Shown here: positions 45,828 to 55,546 of the stretch, piece after piece
Position numbering within the stretch: position 1 is the first letter of the stretch
Layout of the letters: every line of letters starts with the position of its first letter
Origin: Vibrio kanaloae
GTDB lineage: Bacteria > Pseudomonadota > Gammaproteobacteria > Enterobacterales > Vibrionaceae
DNA length: 64,000 nt
Assembly (NCBI RefSeq): GCF_024347535.1
Contig: NZ_AP025498.1
Span: forward strand, 868,001-932,000
Reading direction: 5' to 3'
Notes under the pieces: model-generated
What the model saw: the letters and a program-made list of their open reading frames with translations, nothing else
The model's database searches: none
What the model was told of the DNA's origin: nothing
Translations under genes and position numbers: made by a program

Positions 45828-48800
45828 TCAATGCAATCATTCGCTGGTCTATTAGTAACCGCTTCTTAGTGCTGGTTGCTACTGTAGCCATCGTATTTGG
45901 CGGCTTATACAGCGTTAAAAATACACCGGTCGATGCCATTCCTGATTTGTCAGATGTTCAGGTGATCATCAAAACCAGTTATCCGGGACAAGCGCCGCAA
46001 GTGGTCGAGGATCAGGTGACTTATCCATTAACCACCGCCATGTTAGCTGTACCGGGTGCTGAAACGGTTCGTGGTTACTCGTTCTTTGGTGATTCCTATG
46101 TCTATATCATCTTCAATGACGATACTGATATGTACTGGGCACGTTCACGAGTGCTGGAGTACTTAAGCCAAGTTGCACCTAACTTGCCATCGAGTGCCAA
46201 GCCAACACTAGGGCCAGATGCAACCGGTGTGGGCTGGGTTTACAGCTACGTGTTGCAAGATAAAACCGGTCAGCACGACTTAGCGGAACTTCGTAGTTTG
46301 CAAGATTGGTTCTTGAAGTATGAATTGCAAACTGTAGAAGGCGTGTCTGAAGTGGCGACCGTTGGCGGCATGGTGAAGCAGTATCAAGTACAGATTGATC
46401 CTGCCAAGTTACGTGCTTACGACCTAACGCTTCAGCAAGTCAATAAGGCAATCCAAGATGGTAATCAAGAAACAGGTGCGTCTGTTGTCGAGATTGCTGA
46501 AGCCGAGCACATGGTTCGTACAACCGGCTACCTGACAAGCATTGAAGACATTCAATCTTTGCCGCTAAAAGTGACTGACAAAGGGACTCCACTGCTGCTC
46601 GGCGACATTGCTGACATTAACCTTGGCCCGCAAATGCGTCGTGGTATCTCTGAACTTAATGGTGAAGGAGAAGCGGTTGGCGGCGTTATCGTGATGCGCT
46701 TTGGTGAAAATGCCAGCGAAGTGATCGACTCGGTGAAATCCAAACTCGCTGAGCTGCAAGCCGGTTTACCTGATGGTGTCGAGATTGTCGCGACTTATGA
46801 TCGTTCGACTTTGATTGATTCAGCCGTTGAAAACCTTTGGAAGAAGCTGGCTGAAGAGTTCATCGTGGTCGCCGTGGTGTGTGCGCTGTTCTTATTCCAC
46901 ATCCGATCATCACTGGTTATCGCGCTAAGTCTGCCTGTCGGTATCTTAGGCGCATTCATCGTTATGCATTGGCAGGGTATTAACGCCAACATTATGTCTC
47001 TTGGCGGGATCGCGATTGCGATTGGCGCCATGGTGGATGGTGCCATAGTGATGATTGAGAACGTTCATAAACACATTGAACGGACTCCGCTCACTGACAA
47101 AAACCGTTGGCAAGTGATTGGTAAGGCGGCAGAAGAAGTCGGCGCACCGCTGTTCTTCTCTCTGATTATCATTACCTTGAGCTTTGTGCCTGTGTTCGCG
47201 CTAGAAGGGCAAGAGGGCAAGATGTTCTCGCCACTTGCGTTTACCAAGACGTATGCAATGGCCGCTGCAGCCGGTTTGGCTATCACGCTTGTGCCTGTGC
47301 TAATGGGTTACTTCATTCGCGGTAACGTGTTGCCTGAACACAAAAACCCAGTGAACCGAAGCCTAGTGGCGATGTACAAACCGCTTCTGAACCTCAGCCT
47401 AAAATATCCAAAGGTGATGATTGTTATCGCACTTGGCTTAATGGCGTCTGCTTATTACCCAACCAGTAAGCTTGGCAGCGAGTTCATCCCTCCTTTGGAC
47501 GAAGGGGATTTGATGTACATGCCAACCACGTATCCGGGCATCTCAATAGGTAAGGCTCGTGAGTTGTTGCAACAGACCAACAAGCTCATCAAAACCATTC
47601 CAGAAGTCGAAACCACGTGGGGCAAAACTGGTCGAGCAGAGACAGCAACCGATCCTGCACCGTTAACCATGATTGAAACCGTGATTCAGCTTAAACCGCG
47701 AGATGAGTGGCGTGACGGTGTCACTACGGAGTCTCTGCGTAAAGAGTTTGATGATCTTATTCAGTTCCCAGGTTTAACCAATGCGTGGGTTATGCCAATC
47801 AAAACCCGTATCGACATGTTAGCGACCGGTATCAAAACCCCAATCGGCATCAAAATCGCTGGCCCAGAGCTTAGCGTGATTGAAGATATTGGTTCGCAAC
47901 TTGAACCCATCCTCAACAGCGTGAGTGGTACGGCTTCTGTCTACGCCGAGCGTGTTGCGGGCGGTCGTTATGTGACGATAGACATTAAACGCCGCTCTGC
48001 TGCGCGATATGGCTTGAGCATTAAAGAAGTGCAACAGGTTATCTCGACTGCGGTTGGTGGCATGAACGTGGGTGAAACCGTTGAGGGGCTAGAGCGTTAC
48101 CCAATCAATGTCCGTTATCCACAAAGTTATCGTGATTCTGTCGTCAAGCTGCAGAACTTACCGTTAGTAACACCAAATGGAGCTCGTATCGCTCTATCGG
48201 ACGTAGCAGATATTCGTTACGAAGATGGCCCTCCGATGATTAAAACGGAGAATGCTCGTCCTAATGGCTGGGTGTTCGTTGACATCGAAGGTCGCGACCT
48301 TGGTTCTTATGTGGCAGAGGCGCAAAAAGTCGTTACCGATCAAATCGTCTTGCCTGCCGGATATTCACTGGCATGGTCTGGTCAATACGAATACATGGAG
48401 CGTGCGAAGGATCGTTTGAGTGTCGTTGTGCCAATCACCATCGCCATCATCATGTTGTTGCTCTACCTCAGCTTCCGCCGCGTCGGTGAGGTGATGATGA
48501 TCATGCTGACATTGCCACTCGCAATGGTTGGTGGCCTATGGCTGATGCATGTCCTCAATTACAACTTCTCGATTGCGGTGGGTGTAGGCTTTATCGCCCT
48601 TGCCGGGGTAGCTGTTGAGATAGGCGTCATTATGTTGGTCTACCTAAACCAAGCATGGCACTACAAAAAATTGGATGCGGAGCAGAACCAGCAAGCACTT
48701 CAGAGTGAAGACTTAACGGATGCGATTCGTGAGGGTGCAGGACTGCGTGTTCGCCCAGTGATGATGACAGTACTTACGGTGATCATTGGCCTCATTCCAA

Positions 48801-48967
48801 TTATGTATGGCGAGGGAACGGGCTCTGAAGTGATGCAGCGAATTGCCGCGCCGATGATAGGCGGAATGGCGTCGGCACTGTTGCTTACCCTACTGGTTTT
48901 GCCTGCAATCTTTAAGCTCTGGAAACAGCGTGAGATTACGCATAGCCAAAACGAGACAAACAAATAA
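45824..48967 (+). CDS. cusA: CusA-type heavy-metal RND efflux pump
   Basis: A 1047-residue inner-membrane trimeric pump exporting monovalent copper/silver with proton antiport. It opens MINAIIRWSISNRFLVLVAT; DAIPDLSDVQVIIKTSYPG and QVVEDQVTYPLTTAMLAVPG are typical of HME-RND proteins. GGIAIAIGAMVDGAIVMIEN carries the TM4 acidic residues of the proton relay, and GVGFIALAGVAVEIGVIMLV is TM10. Met residues in the cleft (YEDGPPMIKTE, GDLMYMPTTYPGI) fit the CusA methionine relay. Length is normal and the frame is intact. Third gene of the cusCBA operon. Confidence 0.95.
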   Translation: MINAIIRWSISNRFLVLVATVAIVFGGLYSVKNTPVDAIPDLSDVQVIIKTSYPGQAPQVVEDQVTYPLTTAMLAVPGAETVRGYSFFGDSYVYIIFNDDTDMYWARSRVLEYLSQVAPNLPSSAKPTLGPDATGVGWVYSYVLQDKTGQHDLAELRSLQDWFLKYELQTVEGVSEVATVGGMVKQYQVQIDPAKLRAYDLTLQQVNKAIQDGNQETGASVVEIAEAEHMVRTTGYLTSIEDIQSLPLKVTDKGTPLLLGDIADINLGPQMRRGISELNGEGEAVGGVIVMRFGENASEVIDSVKSKLAELQAGLPDGVEIVATYDRSTLIDSAVENLWKKLAEEFIVVAVVCALFLFHIRSSLVIALSLPVGILGAFIVMHWQGINANIMSLGGIAIAIGAMVDGAIVMIENVHKHIERTPLTDKNRWQVIGKAAEEVGAPLFFSLIIITLSFVPVFALEGQEGKMFSPLAFTKTYAMAAAAGLAITLVPVLMGYFIRGNVLPEHKNPVNRSLVAMYKPLLNLSLKYPKVMIVIALGLMASAYYPTSKLGSEFIPPLDEGDLMYMPTTYPGISIGKARELLQQTNKLIKTIPEVETTWGKTGRAETATDPAPLTMIETVIQLKPRDEWRDGVTTESLRKEFDDLIQFPGLTNAWVMPIKTRIDMLATGIKTPIGIKIAGPELSVIEDIGSQLEPILNSVSGTASVYAERVAGGRYVTIDIKRRSAARYGLSIKEVQQVISTAVGGMNVGETVEGLERYPINVRYPQSYRDSVVKLQNLPLVTPNGARIALSDVADIRYEDGPPMIKTENARPNGWVFVDIEGRDLGSYVAEAQKVVTDQIVLPAGYSLAWSGQYEYMERAKDRLSVVVPITIAIIMLLLYLSFRRVGEVMMIMLTLPLAMVGGLWLMHVLNYNFSIAVGVGFIALAGVAVEIGVIMLVYLNQAWHYKKLDAEQNQQALQSEDLTDAIREGAGLRVRPVMMTVLTVIIGLIPIMYGEGTGSEVMQRIAAPMIGGMASALLLTLLVLPAIFKLWKQREITHSQNETNK

Positions 48968-49073
48968 CGTATTGATTATTAGCCCTTACTTACCAATACA
49001 GAGTGGGTAAGGGCGTACCACATGAACATGTGAAACTAACAGATAAATAACTGAATTAATCTAAGGAACGATC

Positions 49074-49628
49074 ATGAAAAAGACACTTATTGCGATTGCA
49101 CTGACGTTAACTACTGCAACGGCTTTTGCCGAAATGGACCACTCAAATATGGATCACTCGATGATGAAGAGTGGAGAGATGGATCATTCAAAAATGGATC
49201 ACAGCATGATGAAGGATGGAAAGATGGACCATTCGATGATGAATATGGAAGGCATGTCTGAAGTGGGTATGCCTGCGACAGGTGCAAAGCCGGATAAAGT
49301 GGTTCATGTTCTGCTAAGTGACGATATGAAAATTACATTTAAGAACAAGGTTGATATTGAGCCGAACGACGTGGTGCAGTTCGTTGTGATGAACACAGGC
49401 AAGATTGATCACGAATTCTCGATTGGGTCTGCTTCAGAGCAATTAGAGCACCGTGAAATGATGAAAAACATGGGCAATCACGCTCATGACTCGGGTAGCA
49501 CAGTTACAGTTAAGCCGGGTAAAGCGAAGCAATTGCTGTGGCATTTCCATGGTGATAATAACGTAGAGTTCGCGTGCAATATTCCTGGTCACGCTGAAGC
49601 GGGTATGGTGAAGTCGTTAACGCTATAA
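49074..49628 (+). CDS. Met/His-rich cupredoxin-like copper protein
   Basis: A 184-residue periplasmic protein with signal peptide MKKTLIAIALTLTTATAFA. Residues ~20-60 consist of repeated MDHS-type units (MDHSNMDHSMM, MDHSKMDHSMM, MDHSMMNMEG) suited to bind Cu(I). The C-terminal domain is a cupredoxin: likely type 1 copper ligands are His in IDHEFSIG, Cys in FACNIPGH with its following His, and Met in EAGMVKS. It resembles the CopI-type copper-tolerance proteins of vibrios. AAGGAACG precedes the ATG. It follows cusA by 106 bp, with an imperfect hairpin between, so it is probably part of the copper regulon. Confidence 0.9.
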   Translation: MKKTLIAIALTLTTATAFAEMDHSNMDHSMMKSGEMDHSKMDHSMMKDGKMDHSMMNMEGMSEVGMPATGAKPDKVVHVLLSDDMKITFKNKVDIEPNDVVQFVVMNTGKIDHEFSIGSASEQLEHREMMKNMGNHAHDSGSTVTVKPGKAKQLLWHFHGDNNVEFACNIPGHAEAGMVKSLTL

Positions 49629-49639
49629 GGTGATACACA

Positions 49640-49690
49640 AGCCATATCTAGTTCAAAGGGATGAGTGCTAGGTATGGCTACCTTGTTTTA
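49640..49690 (+). terminator. Terminator-like hairpin after the cupredoxin gene
   Basis: AGCCATATCTAG (49640-49651) pairs with CTAGGTATGGCT (49668-49679) with one G-U, then ACCTTGTTTTA. Likely end of the copper transcript. Confidence 0.6.
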
Positions 49691-49740
49691 GTGCTATTTA
49701 GGTATTAGCTTTAAAAGACTATAGGAATAGGAGTTTAAGG

Positions 49741-50226
49741 ATGAATAAGACAGTTCTAGTACTTGCAGTAACGGGTGCTTTAATAACGTGGTCGACCCAC
49801 AGCATTGCTGCTAAACCTGAGTGGGCTGGTAAAGGTAAGCCCGATTTAGAAGAAGTGAAAACGCTCGCTGAGGCTAAAAAAGTTGAAGGCGAAATTGATG
49901 ATCGTGAGAAGCAGCTTGATTCAATGATCGAAGAGAAAAATAAGAAAGCGAAAAAAAGTAAGAACAAAAAAGATAAGCAGAAACTAGATAAAGAACTCGA
50001 CGATTTGGAAGACGAGAAAGAAGCCCTCGAAGAGAGTAAAGAGAAGCTCAAAGATAAGAAAGAAAAGCTTGAAGATGATATGGATAATGACGAAGAAAAG
50101 TCGGGATTAGAAAAGCAGAAAGACAAGAAAGCGGAACAAGAGCGTAAAGAAGAAGGAAAAGGGTCAGAGAAAGGCCAACAGCAGCGTGAAGAAAACAGCA
50201 AAAAGTGGTGGAACTTCTGGGAGTAA
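49741..50226 (+). CDS. Exported highly charged coiled-coil protein
   Basis: A 161-residue product with a signal peptide (MNKTVLVLAVTGALITWSTHSIAA). The mature part is extremely rich in Lys and Glu/Asp, with heptad-like runs (KLDKELDDLEDEKEALEESK, EKLKDKKEKLEDDMD), predicting a long coiled coil or extended helix in the periplasm, and an aromatic end, KKWWNFWE. AGGAG lies a few bases before the ATG. I do not recognise a family; the copper locus upstream may be unrelated. The reverse strand is open over the same span, an artefact of the biased composition. Confidence 0.78.
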   Translation: MNKTVLVLAVTGALITWSTHSIAAKPEWAGKGKPDLEEVKTLAEAKKVEGEIDDREKQLDSMIEEKNKKAKKSKNKKDKQKLDKELDDLEDEKEALEESKEKLKDKKEKLEDDMDNDEEKSGLEKQKDKKAEQERKEEGKGSEKGQQQREENSKKWWNFWE

Positions 50227-50387
50227 TTCGAGGGCGTTACATCACCAACTCATTTCAACCTATCAGCACAGCTTTGTGTGGCAGCTAAGTCATTGGTTAA
50301 ACATTGTGACCAGTTAAAGATAAGTCTCAACCTGTTCAGGAATACATGAACTAACTTGTATTGGCTGAGGCTTATCTGTAGTTAGAA

Positions 50388-50645
50388 TCACTGTAGCAAG
50401 ATAGAAGTTTCAAGCAGGTGGTGTGCTTCGCCGCTCAGGTGCGGCAGCTCTGCCATGACCTTTTTAAACTTGTCATCGATTGACTCTACTTCATTCAGCG
50501 AACGAAAAGCCAGTACAGCCTGTTCCGGCTCGCTGTTCACATAACCTTTCAATGTATCTAGCTGAATTTTATTGGCATTTTCAACTTTTGCCAGCGCGAC
50601 ATTAATTGCTTCGATGTTAATTGTTAACTCATTGCTTTTAAACAT
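50388..50645 (-). CDS. Small hypothetical protein
   Basis: An 85-residue soluble product, not recognised. It is predicted largely helical (IEAINVALAKVENANKIQLD, EPEQAVLAFRSLNEVESIDD, GEAHHLLETSILLQ), with no signal or membrane segment. Amino-acid composition is protein-like, but there is no clear ribosome-binding site. It is isolated between a plus-strand gene and the tRNA genes. A real small gene is likelier than chance, but not certain. Confidence 0.55.
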   Translation of the reverse strand: MFKSNELTINIEAINVALAKVENANKIQLDTLKGYVNSEPEQAVLAFRSLNEVESIDDKFKKVMAELPHLSGEAHHLLETSILLQ

Positions 50646-50969
50646 TTTTATTATTTATGGGTTGTTGCTAATGCGCGCACATTAACACAACTGATTTTTC
50701 GGATATTGACCAAGATTATTAAATTGGAACAATTTTGAAAATCATTAAAAGTTGAGCTGCAATGTGTGATTTAGATAGCTGTCAGAAATACGAAGCGATT
50801 TAAGGAGTTAATAGCTTTGGTTGGTCTATTAACGTTGATTCGTTAATCTAAGCTTAAACAAAATAAGTTTAATCAATATAGATTTAATGACTATGGACCT
50901 AACGAATGGAGAAAGTTTTTGAATAGGGTATCGCTGGAAGAAAACACGTAATGAAGCTTAAGAAGAAGT
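50646..50969. other. AT-rich gap upstream of the small gene and downstream of the tRNAs
   Basis: No gene, repeat or strong hairpin seen. It would hold the promoter of the minus-strand small gene and the 3' end of the tRNA transcript. Confidence 0.4.
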
Positions 50970-51044
<75 letters not shown>

Positions 51045-51082
51045 ACACTGTCTTATGAGTAAGACTGAGGCATTAAGAGACT

Positions 51083-51157
<75 letters not shown>

Positions 51158-51676
51158 ACATCGTCTTAACGAGTTTGATAATGCCACATCTAACTGAAAA
51201 CGAAACCTTTTTCTTTCATTTTTACTCTAAGTGCTCGCATAATCACCACTCCGATAGTTTTTTACTCGCCTTTTGTGCTTCTAGAAAGAGTAAAGTGTGA
51301 TTAAACTCTTGTTCAGTCTAGGTCTAAAATAACAGATAACCTATACCTTTGGTAAAGGAGTCAGCCCATATTTATAAATTTAAATGGATACTCATTCCGT
51401 TCGAGACGTGAGCAAATCATGAAAAGTCGTAAGTTAAAATAAAGGGTTTTTCATCCAAATTGTCGAGTTTCTGATAACAATTTAGATGCATAAATACAAC
51501 TTGAGCATAAATCATATCATTCACTAAACTAATCCCCAAATAGTGGCGTTATAAGTAATCATGAGCGTTTGGAGAAAAAAGTAACGAGTTTAGTTGAAAG
51601 TTTGCGCAAAATCCTCGTCATTCCGTCTGTCGTTTGTTACATTTGCCGCATATTTTGTCTCCCCCTTAATGCACCC
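51158..51676. other. Gap between tRNA genes and exporter
   Basis: About 520 bp. It contains the tRNA promoter region on the minus strand (near 51165-51215) and the leader of the exporter gene. The exporter reading frame is open from 51569, but the residues before 51677 do not look family-like. No other feature seen. Confidence 0.4.
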
Positions 51677-52840
51677 ATGCCTTCTCAGTACCGAATTAAC
51701 AAAATTGTTGAAATTGGTGACACTCTTCACCGCAGTGGTTGTGCTCCTTATAAGCTTGAAAAGTACACACAATACTATGCAAGAAAGCATGGTGTTGATG
51801 TGATGATCCAAGCAACGCCAACCGCGATTAACTATCAGTTTCCAGATGATAACAACGCCGTTATTCTAAAACGCCAAAAATTGGCCTCAATTAATCTGAG
51901 TTTGTTGGCAAATACCATTATTCGTATTAATCAACCGAGTAGTGAACCGGTGCCAGAACCTGTAGGTTATTCTAAATGGGTGACAGCTCTTGCCAATATG
52001 GGCATTCCGCCCGCGTATTTGATGCTTGTGGGCAGCACGCTAGAAGCGGTTGCTTTCTCGGTGTTTTTGGGGTTGATGGTTTGGGTGTGTCAGCAAGTTC
52101 TACATTCACGTCGTGCCATCGCGGTTGAATTCATTTCGGCGTTATTGACCGGTATTTTCGTTGCTTTCTTGGCGAGTACAGGCCTGCCCATTCCTGTTTG
52201 GGCATTGTGTATTGCTTCAATAGTTTTGTTCGTACCCGGGTTATCAATAGCCAACGCATTAGAGTGTTTGGCGTTTAATGACTTGGTCTCCGGCACGAGC
52301 TTGCTCGGTCAAAGTGCGTTAACCCTCATTAAGCTGTTTGTTGGCATTGTTATGGGTCTCAATATTGGCGAAGCGATATGGGGGCAGGCCGTTTCTATTT
52401 CTTATATCAATGCAGTGCCGATATGGATGCACGTTTCTGGATTGGTGCTGATTTCTGTCTCTATCGGTGTGATGTTTAATGCGCGCCCAACGGATATTCT
52501 ATTAGGTTTACCCGTCGCTGTTCTCGGTATGTGGGGCCCGTTTTATCTAGGTTTTGATAGTGGTTGGGTTGTGGGTACTTGGGTAACCACAGTGTTGATT
52601 ACCCTTTATGGTACTTGGATTGCGAAGAAAATGGATCTCACTGGTTCGATCTATATCGTGCAAGGGATCATTATCTTGGTCCCGGGTAGTCGCGTGTTGG
52701 TGAGTGCTAGCCAATCGGTGTTTGAGCAGTCTATTTTGCCGATCCCAAGTATCGGTTTATCGGCGCTGTTTATGTTCTCCGCGATTGTGGCTGGGCAAAT
52801 CACAGCGTATTCAATCTACTCGCCAAAAGTAGAACATTGA
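51677..52840 (+). CDS. ThrE-type threonine/serine exporter family protein
   Basis: About 387 residues with a soluble N-terminal part (MPSQYRINKIVEIGDTLHRS, GCAPYKLEKYTQYYARKHGV, the DUF1212 region) and around ten membrane helices (AYLMLVGSTLEAVAFSVFLG, EFISALLTGIFVAFLAS, ALCIASIVLFVPGLSIANAL, IVQGIIILVPGSRVL). This is the one-chain ThrE arrangement; E. coli splits it into YjjP and YjjB. Predicted to export small amino acids or organic acids. The start is uncertain: no ribosome-binding site at ATG 51677, and TTG 51569 is in frame. A strong terminator follows. Confidence 0.85.
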   Translation: MPSQYRINKIVEIGDTLHRSGCAPYKLEKYTQYYARKHGVDVMIQATPTAINYQFPDDNNAVILKRQKLASINLSLLANTIIRINQPSSEPVPEPVGYSKWVTALANMGIPPAYLMLVGSTLEAVAFSVFLGLMVWVCQQVLHSRRAIAVEFISALLTGIFVAFLASTGLPIPVWALCIASIVLFVPGLSIANALECLAFNDLVSGTSLLGQSALTLIKLFVGIVMGLNIGEAIWGQAVSISYINAVPIWMHVSGLVLISVSIGVMFNARPTDILLGLPVAVLGMWGPFYLGFDSGWVVGTWVTTVLITLYGTWIAKKMDLTGSIYIVQGIIILVPGSRVLVSASQSVFEQSILPIPSIGLSALFMFSAIVAGQITAYSIYSPKVEH

Positions 52841-52884
52841 CCTTTTTAGATTACGACTGCCTTTTAAACAAATTAGTTTCATCA

Positions 52885-52920
52885 ACAAACACAGCTTCAT
52901 GGCTGTGTTTGTTTGTTTTC
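52885..52920 (+). terminator. Terminator of the exporter gene
   Basis: Perfect 11-bp stem ACAAACACAGC (52885-52895) / GCTGTGTTTGT (52902-52912), loop TTCATG, then a T-rich tract. Confidence 0.92.
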
Positions 52921-53028
52921 GGCGCAGCTCTTTTCCTATTCTAGATTCATCGGTTAGATTTGTGCTCGCTAAGCCTAGCAAGAGCCATTAAAATGAGCAC
53001 AAATTCCATTTAAATGAAGTATTAACGT

Positions 53029-53367
53029 ATGTCTTTACCTCCTTGTCCGCAATGCCAATCTGAATACGTCTACCCAGATCAAAACAACCTAATCTGCCCT
53101 GAGTGCGCTTATGAGTGGAACCCAGAAGAAGAGCGCTTAGAAAGAGAAGCTGCGCGCGTTAAGGATGTTAACGGTGCCGTTTTAGAAACTGGTGATAAAG
53201 TAACTTTTATTAAAGATTTAAAAGTAAAAGGTAGCTCTAGCGTATTAAAAATTGGTACTAAAGCTGTGATTAGACGTATCAACGAAGGCAAAGATCATCA
53301 GCTAGATTGCAAACTTGATGGTGGCGGTGAGATGCTAGTGACAGCGAAATACGTGAAAAAGCAGTAA
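53029..53367 (+). CDS. yjdM: YjdM (PhnA) family zinc-ribbon protein
   Basis: A 112-residue protein of the YjdM/PhnA family. The N-terminal zinc ribbon is [20 protein letters not shown] with CPEC (CxxC pairs at 6-9 and 23-26), followed by a small beta domain ([20 protein letters not shown] ... [17 protein letters not shown]). Despite the old name PhnA, it is not itself phosphonoacetate hydrolase; its role is unclear. Length equals the E. coli protein. The acetyltransferase gene follows 26 bp later, possibly in one transcript. Confidence 0.94.
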   Translation: MSLPPCPQCQSEYVYPDQNNLICPECAYEWNPEEERLEREAARVKDVNGAVLETGDKVTFIKDLKVKGSSSVLKIGTKAVIRRINEGKDHQLDCKLDGGGEMLVTAKYVKKQ

Positions 53368-53393
53368 CCATTCATTTTATTGTTGGAGATATT

Positions 53394-53825
53394 TTGAAGT
53401 ATTCAACAAGACCTGCTCAGTCATCAGATTATGAATTTCTGTTCGAGCTTAAGAAAGCTGCTGAGTTTGAACCAATCAAAGCCGTATTTGGCTGGGATGA
53501 ACAAATTCAACGAGATATACATGCTGAAGAGTGGGCAGAAGAACGGCCTGAAATTATTGAATATCAAAGCAAAGCGATTGGGAGTGTGTTGTTGCAAGAC
53601 AAAGGCGAGCACTTTTATTTTTGCCGATTCTTCTTACTGCCGGAGTATCATGGAAAGGGCATTGGCAGCCAAGTATTGAAAGATTGCTTAACTAAGGCTG
53701 ACAGCCTCAATAAACCCGTCGAACTTTGTTACCTGCAAGGTAATCGAGTTGGGGAGTTGTACTTGAGGTTTGGCTTTGAAATCACCTCGCAAAACGATCA
53801 GTTTGTCTATATGTGGCGCCAGTAA
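53394..53825 (+). CDS. GNAT-family N-acetyltransferase
   Basis: A 143-residue GCN5-type acetyltransferase. It starts at TTG 53394, with GGAG six bases upstream; no ATG fits. The acetyl-CoA pyrophosphate loop is LPEYHGKGIGSQVLKDCL (Q/RxxGxG/A-like, HGKGIG), preceded by the strand FYFCRFFLLPEY and followed by ELCYLQGNRVGELYLRFGFE, the motif B region. Substrate unknown. Confidence 0.88.
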   Translation: MKYSTRPAQSSDYEFLFELKKAAEFEPIKAVFGWDEQIQRDIHAEEWAEERPEIIEYQSKAIGSVLLQDKGEHFYFCRFFLLPEYHGKGIGSQVLKDCLTKADSLNKPVELCYLQGNRVGELYLRFGFEITSQNDQFVYMWRQ

Positions 53826-53893
53826 TTCCAAGCATTAGTTATTAACTTCAACGGCACAGTTCGCCTTTGAGGTTTTTTGTTTTGGTTTTCAAT

Positions 53894-54505
53894 TTAAGAT
53901 TTAATCGCCAACAGTGCTCCGAAAGTCACTAAACCAAATCCACACGCTTGATTAAGCCTTTTCTTTGCTCTCAATAGATGCTTTTTCAATGTATTCGAAG
54001 TAAACAGCATAGCAACAACGCCAAACCATAAGCCGTGAAGAACGATCATGTAAAGCCCATAGCCAAGTGCGACATGTTGGTTCGCAGCATCGGGTGAGAT
54101 GACTTGGCTGAAGATGCTCAGGAAGAACAGCATGGTTTTTGGGTTGAGCACGTTACATAAAAAGCCTTGTGCTAAATAGCGCCAAACACTGGTGCTTTGC
54201 TTTGCATCTTCCATAGGTGTAAGCTTGTTGTCCGCACTCAAGATACCTTTTAGCCCTAGATAAATAAGGTAGGCTGCGCCTGCGTATCTGATCATGTCAA
54301 ACAGCTGCTCATTCTGTGATATTAAGTAACTGATCCCAAGCATTGAATAACTGATGTGAACACAAATCGCTAAACTCACACCTATTGCAGTCCAAATCCC
54401 TGCTTGTCTTCCTTGACTGACACTGTTTTTCAAAACTAAAACGAAATCAGCTCCTGGGCTTATAACAATCAATAGTCCCAATACTGCTAGGTTTAACCAC
54501 TCCAT
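53894..54505 (-). CDS. LysE/RhtB-family amino-acid exporter
   Basis: A 203-residue inner-membrane exporter with the family N-terminus LGLLIVISPGADFVLVLKNS and SQGRQAGIWTAIGVSLAICV, then AAYLIYLGLKGI and about six helices in total. It probably exports a neutral or basic amino acid. It is divergent from a LysR gene 102 bp away, the usual arrangement for a regulated LysE-type exporter. Confidence 0.92.
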   Translation of the reverse strand: MEWLNLAVLGLLIVISPGADFVLVLKNSVSQGRQAGIWTAIGVSLAICVHISYSMLGISYLISQNEQLFDMIRYAGAAYLIYLGLKGILSADNKLTPMEDAKQSTSVWRYLAQGFLCNVLNPKTMLFFLSIFSQVISPDAANQHVALGYGLYMIVLHGLWFGVVAMLFTSNTLKKHLLRAKKRLNQACGFGLVTFGALLAIKS

Positions 54506-54607
54506 AATGACTCCAACTCTTTATATTTGATGAGCCAGCATTGTATGGTTTTTTATTGCTGCCTATAATCGAAATGAATTCTACCTATCTGTGAGAAAAA
54601 ATCACAC

Positions 54608-55492
54608 ATGAGACATTTGAAAGCATTTCATATTTTCCACGTAGCAGCGCATTCGAGCAGTTATAGTGATGCGGCGGATAAACTCAATATCACACATGGC
54701 GCAGTGAGTAAGCAGATCAAGGTATTGGAAAATCACTTATCCCAAGTTTTGTTCTACAAACAGGGCAGGAATGTGTGTCTCACTAAAGAAGGGGAATTAC
54801 TCAAAGGTTACACAGAGCAAGCATTCCAAGCCTTGGAGACTGGAGTCCATAAGCTTAATCAGTTGAATCATCAAGCGTTGGAAGTTTCATGCGAACCCAC
54901 ATTGACCATGCGTTGGTTAATGCCTCGACTCGGTGATTTCTATAACGAATCCGGAATTGATGTTCGATTGTCTACCGCAGGTGGGCCTGTGACATTAGGC
55001 GCAACTGGTTTAGATATGGCCATTCGCCGAGACGACTTCAACGTAACCGAGCACTACAAGCAGATTCCGTTAGTCGAAGAATGGGTTGGCCCGGTGTTCT
55101 CGCCTGATTATTGGCAACAGGTCAAAGACAAGCTAGCCGATGTGAAATTATTGCACAGCAGCACGCGACTAAACGCTTGGAACCACTGGGCATCTATCAC
55201 CAAAGATAGCCAATTTGATAGCCGATTGGTGTCAAAAACTATATCAAACCAGACCTTTGCACACTTCTATTTCTGCTTTCAAGCGGCCGTTGATGGGCTA
55301 GGAGCGGCTCTTGGTTCTTATCCATTGGTGGTTGATGATTTGAATAGAGGCAACTTAATCGCACCGTTCGGCTTTGTACCTTCCGGCCATCAGTACATAT
55401 TGCTCACACAAGATAACAACCATGGTGAACCAGAAAGCCCGTTTGTGGTTTGGTTAAAGAATGAGTTATCGCAGTGTGTTCCATCCTTATAG
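54608..55492 (+). CDS. LysR-family regulator divergent from the LysE gene
   Basis: A 294-residue GcvA-like LysR protein. The HTH is at residues ~1-60 (MRHLKAFHIFHVAAHSSSYS, AADKLNITHGAVSKQIKVLE), followed by the effector domain with VSCEPTLTMRWLMPRLGDFY and GLDMAIRRDD, features of the GcvA/AmpR subgroup. Divergent placement suggests it activates the exporter gene when its amino acid accumulates (family knowledge plus inference). Confidence 0.92.
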   Translation: MRHLKAFHIFHVAAHSSSYSDAADKLNITHGAVSKQIKVLENHLSQVLFYKQGRNVCLTKEGELLKGYTEQAFQALETGVHKLNQLNHQALEVSCEPTLTMRWLMPRLGDFYNESGIDVRLSTAGGPVTLGATGLDMAIRRDDFNVTEHYKQIPLVEEWVGPVFSPDYWQQVKDKLADVKLLHSSTRLNAWNHWASITKDSQFDSRLVSKTISNQTFAHFYFCFQAAVDGLGAALGSYPLVVDDLNRGNLIAPFGFVPSGHQYILLTQDNNHGEPESPFVVWLKNELSQCVPSL

Positions 55493-55546
55493 GAACAACA
55501 ACCTCTGAACTAGAAGTTTGCTTGTCTTATGTCAGACTCTAGTTCG

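Noticed and set aside
49719..50201. A 160-codon open frame on the minus strand, Ser/Phe/Leu-rich
   Set aside because: It is the mirror of the Lys/Glu-rich coiled-coil gene on the plus strand, which has a signal peptide and a good ribosome-binding site; the Ser/Phe bias is an artefact of GAA/AAG codons read in reverse.
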